From positions 124,001 to 188,000 of the forward strand of contig NZ_SNAQ03000006.1 of assembly GCF_004375085.3 (NCBI RefSeq): a stretch of 64,000 bases of DNA. The letters are read 5' to 3'. Position 1 is the stretch's first letter. Each line of letters begins with the position of its first letter. The stretch comes from Lewinella sp. W8 (GTDB lineage Bacteria; Bacteroidota; Bacteroidia; Chitinophagales; Saprospiraceae). Under the pieces are notes generated by a model. It saw nothing but the letters and a program-made list of their open reading frames with translations, did no database searches and was not told the DNA's origin. This document shows, one piece after another, positions 59,852-64,000 of the stretch. The position numbers and the translations under genes were made by a program.

Positions 59852-59887
59852 GCTCCTCGGCGCCGTCGAGCGCAGCGAGCTGCTCCG
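59852..59887. repeat. GC-rich dispersed element, copy 2
   Basis: Begins GCTCCTCGGCGCCGTCGAGC and ends GAGCTGCTCCG; similar to 56917-56954. Confidence 0.5.
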
Positions 59888-60267
59888 TGGTGTCGCGGAG
59901 GACGGTGGAGGGCATTTTCGCCTGCGGCGACAGCGCCAGTCCGCTCCGGGCGGTCTCCCACGCCGTCGCGACGGGAACCGTCGCCGGCGCCGCCCTGAAC
60001 AATGCGCTGACGGAGGAGGAGTTTTAGGGCGTGTGGATTAATGAAAGCGTACAGGCATCTTTTGAGGGTGAATCATTATAGTCTTTGCATTAAAATGATG
60101 ATACTACATTAAGCGTAATCATATCGTTTAATGACATCCATTTTTCCGCAAAAATCATTTTCACTTTTTCTTTACGTACAGTAAAATACTAATTTGACCT
60201 ATAAATTCCGCTTCCAACAAAATGTTATGCCGTTTAGGCTTATTTTTAATAATAAAAATACGAATAG

Positions 60268-60771
60268 GTGGACACCAAGAATCCTGTAATTAAAATTTTT
60301 AATAAGCTGGCGATTGAGATATACCTTATACTGATTATCGTTTGCCTATTATCCGCAGTTAATATTTTTAATGTCTACCGATGGCACTTAGGAAACGTCG
60401 TTTTTGCGATAGAAAGGGACATAACGAATAAAAAGAAAGCCACTTATGGAAGTGAGGAATACGAACTATACAGTAGAAGTTTAAATTCTTTACGCGAAAA
60501 ATTGGACAACACTAGAATTGCCAAAATCCCCCTACTAGGGATGGACGTATACGTAACTGATTACACACATTTTATCATTTCTATCTGCTTCCTCTTACTG
60601 TTTTGGCTTTATAGAAGGTTAGTTTATCTCAAACAGATTTTAGCAAATCACCTAAATGAATTTGACTCAAACGACCTCATCGACAAAGCCATTTATGAGC
60701 TGTTCTATATAATCTTACCAGGCTATAAACGATCATATATTTACGTCGAAAACGTATATAGATTTTTTTAA
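60268..60771 (+). pseudogene. N-terminal part of frameshifted AT-rich membrane protein
   Basis: A 167-residue reading frame from a GTG at 60268 (MDTKNPVIKIFNK) with two membrane helices (about 17-38: EIYLILIIVCLLSAVNIFNV; about 100-120: IISICFLLLFWLYRRLVYL). It stops (TAA) directly after a run of seven T at 60763-60769, in the middle of what would be the third helix. The next frame continues the helix immediately, so a one-base loss or gain, or a programmed -1 shift, joins it to the following entry. Codon use is strongly AT-rich, unlike all neighbours. No homologue recognised in this part. Confidence 0.6.
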
Positions 60772-60773
60772 TT

Positions 60774-61655
60774 TTGCTTTTTGCTCTCGTAGGATCAAAC
60801 TTTGTTGACATCTTCCTAAAGCAAGGAGGCCTCAAGCCGGCCATTGTAAAACAAGATGGCTTCATGGATTTTCTACCTCATTTAATCATCGTACATGTTT
60901 TGGCTGCAATAATCATATATTTTTCATTTCAATTATTCAAGAAGGTAAGGATAGAGCTCAATCACATACGGAATATCTTAATTTTAATGAAGTGGAATAA
61001 TTATGCTTTTTTCCCAGCCTTGTATTCTTCATTCAAAAAAGCTGGAACGCCACTTGAGTATAAAAAGAACTTCATTGAGTACAGGGAATACGGCAGTGAA
61101 CCTCAAATGAAACTTGTTATCACGTCAAAAAGGGTTGATCGAGATGTACCCATAATACTTAAAGATGAAGTTTCTTTAGTTAATGACCTACAGCTATACA
61201 TACCTAACTATAAAAAGGTGGAAGCTGAGAACAATATTAATAATACCTTCGATGAATACGTCGGACGAGATTTGACGGGAGAAGAGCAAATGATGAAATC
61301 TTTCTTTGACAGGAAAATTACTGGTGACCATGACACGTCAAATGAAATCGCTAAAGACTTTAACCGAGCAGTAGGGCTTAGTAGTAACAATCTGCTAACC
61401 TTTGATCAAATAAAAGAACTTATTATTTCGGGTCGATTAGAAAACGCTATCATAGATTTAAAAAAGCTAAGCATAATTAAGGGCAATACTCAAATCGAGA
61501 AAATGCTAACAATTATGCAAAGGGAAGAAAGAGAATTAACTAAAAACATTTTACGTGGGGTAATTTCATTTGATGAAAGCAACCTTCGGAAAAACCGAAT
61601 GACGGAAAAGATATTGGAGATTGTCGAGGAAATAAACAACGGCCAAAGAAACTAG
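60774..61655 (+). pseudogene. C-terminal part of frameshifted membrane protein, with EAD-like tail
   Basis: A 293-residue frame opening inside the third membrane helix (LLFALVGSNFVDIFL), then a fourth helix (LIIVHVLAAIIIYFSFQLF) and a cytosolic part of about 220 residues. The last 85 or so residues (IKELIISGRLENAIIDLKKL ... LRGVISFDESNLRKNRMTEK, ILEIVEEI) follow the pattern of effector-associated domain 11, an adaptor found in bacterial conflict systems: a short helical bundle with a G-x-IS-x-x-E-x-x-x-x-x-NR-hydrophobic core. The middle is unrecognised. The only start codon near the frame opening is a TTG, so independent translation is doubtful. AT-rich. Confidence 0.55.
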
Positions 61656-62134
61656 AAATCCTCATGGATTTCATGTATGGTTACAAAAGTTACTACCTCT
61701 ATTTGTTCCGGATTTAGGCAAACATTTAATAAACGTTTGCACGGAATCCGTTGAGTCCATAAAAAATATTGGGAGTGTATCCTTGGCCCCTGAAAGGAGG
61801 CTACAAATCGAAAATAAAGACCACAACCCAACCCAACCCCCTGCCCCACCCATCACCTCGGCACCCGCCTCCGGCCCAAAAAATGTATTTACTCCGCCAA
61901 CCAACAATAGCAGCCATTTCCATTAAGACCAATCATCCGAAGAATAAATGGGAATAGGAGGAAAAAACTGCTACATAATCGTCGGACCTGGCCCCAAATC
62001 CTTATCCCCCAAATTCCCCCAGCCCCCTACCCTATTGAAATCACAATCTCCCCTCCAATGCAAATCATTTAAATATGTTAAATTAGCGGAGGAATTAAGG
62101 AACTAATCCGCGCGATCATCTAAACCCTCACACC
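61656..62134. other. 479-nt intergenic region before the ATPase
   Basis: AT-rich at both ends with a C-rich middle (about 61825-61875). It includes GGCACCCGCCTCCGG near 61860, a possible diverged GGCACCTGCG element. A 62-codon frame at 61769-61957 is low complexity and not called. Confidence 0.5.
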
Positions 62135-64000
62135 GTGTCTAAGTATTTTTCCCACACCAGTCTCTGGAAGGAAGACGCCGATCAATTTAATCCGGGCCGC
62201 GAAAGCCGACTCATCTACCGCAAACCGACCTCCGTCCGGAGCTTCCTGCAGCTCGGGGAAAACGACGCCTACTTCATCCTCATCGGTCCGAAGGGATCGG
62301 GCAAGAGTTTGCTGCTCAAGGAAAAGGCCCACTCGTATACGCTGGAGGACCGCGGATACATCAACCTGTCGGGCTCGGAGATCGCCGAAAAGGTCACCAT
62401 CAACGCACCGGTATTTGAAGCCCTCTCGGGCTTTGAGCGGGAACGGGACTGGCGCGACATCTGGCTCTTCGCCATCTGCGTCCTGATCCTGGCCAACGAC
62501 AAAATCCCGGGAAATTTACCGGACAGCCTGCAGGATAAATTTCACAACGCCAAGGCCATCGGGAGCATCATCACCGAGGTGATCAAGGACCGCGAGCAAA
62601 CGGGACACTACCTGAAGATGATCGAGCAGCTCTGCGACGAGATCCGGGATAAAGTGCAACAGCCCGCCTTCTTGTGCCTGGACAACGTGGACGGTTGCCT
62701 GTCGTCCGTGATCGGCGACATTACCAAGGAGGACTATGAAAGCGGCCGTGACGCCCTGCCGAATACCGCCAAGGTCTGGACCTACTCCCAGATCGGCGCG
62801 ATGAAGGCCGTCGACGCGGCCAACAGCATTTCTTCCCACCTGAAGGTCAACGTGGCCATCCGTAAGGAGGTGGTGCCCTATATTTCCGGGCAGCTGCTCG
62901 GTAACCACCTCGCCAAGGCGGTATTCCTGAGCCTGGATAAGTACGAACTGGAACAACTCTTCTACAACCGCATTGCGCTCACCGACCCCAAGGAACTGGT
63001 CACCCCCCACGCCAGTGAGCCCTTCAAGCGCTTTACCGGACTGTCCACCATTCCCCACCGCTACGTAATCCACGACGACGGCAGTCCCATGCAGGAGACC
63101 ACCTTCGATTACTTCTACCGCCACGGCTTCGGCCGCCCCCGCGACCTGATCGTCATCGGGCGGGCCGTCAGCGACCTCACCCAGGGGCCGGAATTCCGGG
63201 CCGCCCCGCAGGAAAAGAGACTGAGCCTGCTGCGGCAAAAGGTGTTCGAGGCCAGCCAGACGAACCTGCGGAACTACCTCAAGGAAGTAATGCCGAGTCT
63301 GAAGCGAAAGGTGCTCGAAAACTTCATCCGCAAGCTGAAGAGCAACGTCATCCCGATGCGGCAGGCCCGCCAACTCGATCAGGACCTACTCCGCTACCTG
63401 TTCAACCTGGGCTGCATTGGTATCGTGAAGAACGACCCCTACAATAATACGAGCGACTTCATCCAGCACTTCGAGGCCCCGGCCTCGAATTCCTACCTCG
63501 ACCAACGCTCCCTGCCCGACAGTCCCTTCTACCTGGTGCACCCGTGTCTGGACCTCTTCTTCGTCGAAAACAACCGGATTCACAACGGCGACTGGTACAA
63601 CAAGACCAACATCATCGGCAACATGAATTCCTTCCGGCTGCCGCCGGAAAACATTGGCTCCCTGGACTCCTGGAAGCCGTCGGCGGTGTCGGGATCGCGG
63701 ATGAAAAACCCCAGTCAGTACCACGAGCGGCCGCTGGAAGAATACTATGAACACTTTTGTAAGGAAAATGAGGGGATTCTGGACCGCAAGGCCAACCAAC
63801 TGGAAGAAAACGTGGCCGACACCTTCGAAAAGGTCTTCAACCTGGTGATGCTGCACCGGCTGCGGGCAAAGGGGCAGCTCCCGGTCACCGACGATCAGAT
63901 TGAGCAGGCAGAGAAGATCCTCGAGGACTGCCGGCTCGCCCAGAAACACACCGCGAAACTGGGGCGGGAACTGAATATGTACACGGTGATGCGGTTTCAG
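62135..64000 (+). CDS. Large P-loop ATPase (KAP/Sll1717-like), C-terminus cut by window edge
   Basis: My translation from the GTG at 62135 is open for 622 codons to the window end. It shows a Walker A at 51-58 (ILIGPKGSGKSLLLKEK), a Walker B-like AFLCLDNVDGCLSS (Asp183, Asp186) and the block RHGFGRPRDLIVIGRAVSD, typical of P-loop ATPases of the Sll1717/KAP kind that often belong to defence or conflict modules. The C-terminal half has long helical regions (KENEGILDRKANQLEENVAD). No signal or membrane segment is visible. The gene is GC-rich like the host, unlike the AT-rich gene upstream. The start is a GTG without other support. Confidence 0.7.
   Translation, partial: MSKYFSHTSLWKEDADQFNPGRESRLIYRKPTSVRSFLQLGENDAYFILIGPKGSGKSLLLKEKAHSYTLEDRGYINLSGSEIAEKVTINAPVFEALSGFERERDWRDIWLFAICVLILANDKIPGNLPDSLQDKFHNAKAIGSIITEVIKDREQTGHYLKMIEQLCDEIRDKVQQPAFLCLDNVDGCLSSVIGDITKEDYESGRDALPNTAKVWTYSQIGAMKAVDAANSISSHLKVNVAIRKEVVPYISGQLLGNHLAKAVFLSLDKYELEQLFYNRIALTDPKELVTPHASEPFKRFTGLSTIPHRYVIHDDGSPMQETTFDYFYRHGFGRPRDLIVIGRAVSDLTQGPEFRAAPQEKRLSLLRQKVFEASQTNLRNYLKEVMPSLKRKVLENFIRKLKSNVIPMRQARQLDQDLLRYLFNLGCIGIVKNDPYNNTSDFIQHFEAPASNSYLDQRSLPDSPFYLVHPCLDLFFVENNRIHNGDWYNKTNIIGNMNSFRLPPENIGSLDSWKPSAVSGSRMKNPSQYHERPLEEYYEHFCKENEGILDRKANQLEENVADTFEKVFNLVMLHRLRAKGQLPVTDDQIEQAEKILEDCRLAQKHTAKLGRELNMYTVMRFQ

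Larger units (their letters stand above)
59796..60267. other. 472-nt intergenic region: repeat then AT-rich boundary
   Basis: Begins with a TTTAGGA array (59810-59847) and a GC-rich element (59852-59887), stays GC-rich to about 60030, then turns abruptly AT-rich. No gene seen. Confidence 0.65.

Noticed and set aside
61769-61957. 62-codon frame before the ATPase
   Set aside because: Pro/His-rich low complexity, no start context.
62516-63949. Two antisense frames inside the ATPase gene
   Set aside because: The plus-strand frame is open for 622 codons with Walker motifs.
1-64000. tRNA, rRNA or phage genes
   Set aside because: None found in any gap when reading both strands; short structured RNAs could still be missed.

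Overview
This window looks like chromosomal DNA of a GC-rich Bacteroidota bacterium, most plausibly in or near the Saprospiraceae/Lewinella group (the taxon is an inference from gene content). The evidence is: proteins with type IX secretion C-terminal sorting domains of both the A type (11519-13864, 29774-33376, 39499-41229) and the B type (26998-29508); many lipoproteins with a lipobox cysteine; no Shine-Dalgarno-like sites; and repeated promoter -7 elements of the TAnnTTTG class. No tRNA, rRNA, CRISPR array, transposase or phage gene was seen.

Layout. 1-4.8 kb: a truncated sodium/solute symporter, an SMP-30-type lipoprotein operon and an Idh/MocA-type oxidoreductase. 4.9-11.3 kb: a zincless Fpg/Nei-like glycosylase, a cNMP/CBS/DUF294 signalling protein coupled to a DnaQ-like exonuclease, an HtrA protease, and a small membrane protein coupled to dapF. 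11.5-24.9 kb: mostly envelope and secreted proteins (ELWxxDGT protein, cytochrome c peroxidase, alpha-amylase, TonB-like protein, DoxX-like protein, M20 amidohydrolase, subtilisin, beta-lactamase-fold hydrolase). 25-45 kb: typA, two large secreted proteins (one with seven 157-residue repeats), a YceI cluster with a degenerate serine-hydrolase/YceI fusion, a 7TM-AraC regulator, a sugar dehydrogenase, a GH113-like protein, a GDPD and a methyltransferase. 45-57 kb: housekeeping genes (Smr/DUF2027, OmpA-like, recN, DUF368, aroE, a GNAT fusion, a class-III aminotransferase, pyrR-pyrB). 57-59.8 kb: a GT-C-like membrane protein carrying an in-frame repeat insertion, and a 2TM protein. 60-62.1 kb: an AT-rich island holding a membrane protein split by a frameshift, whose tail resembles an effector-associated domain. 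62.1 kb to the end: a large P-loop ATPase that runs off the window.

The most interesting parts are the 60-64 kb island and ATPase (a possible conflict system); TAnnTTyG/A elements ending exactly 4 nt before six start codons, which suggests leaderless mRNAs; and two families of dispersed short repeats (TTTAGGA heptamer arrays and GGCACCTGCG elements) that sit between genes and have also entered a coding sequence in frame. All calls come from reading the sequence; no database search was possible.
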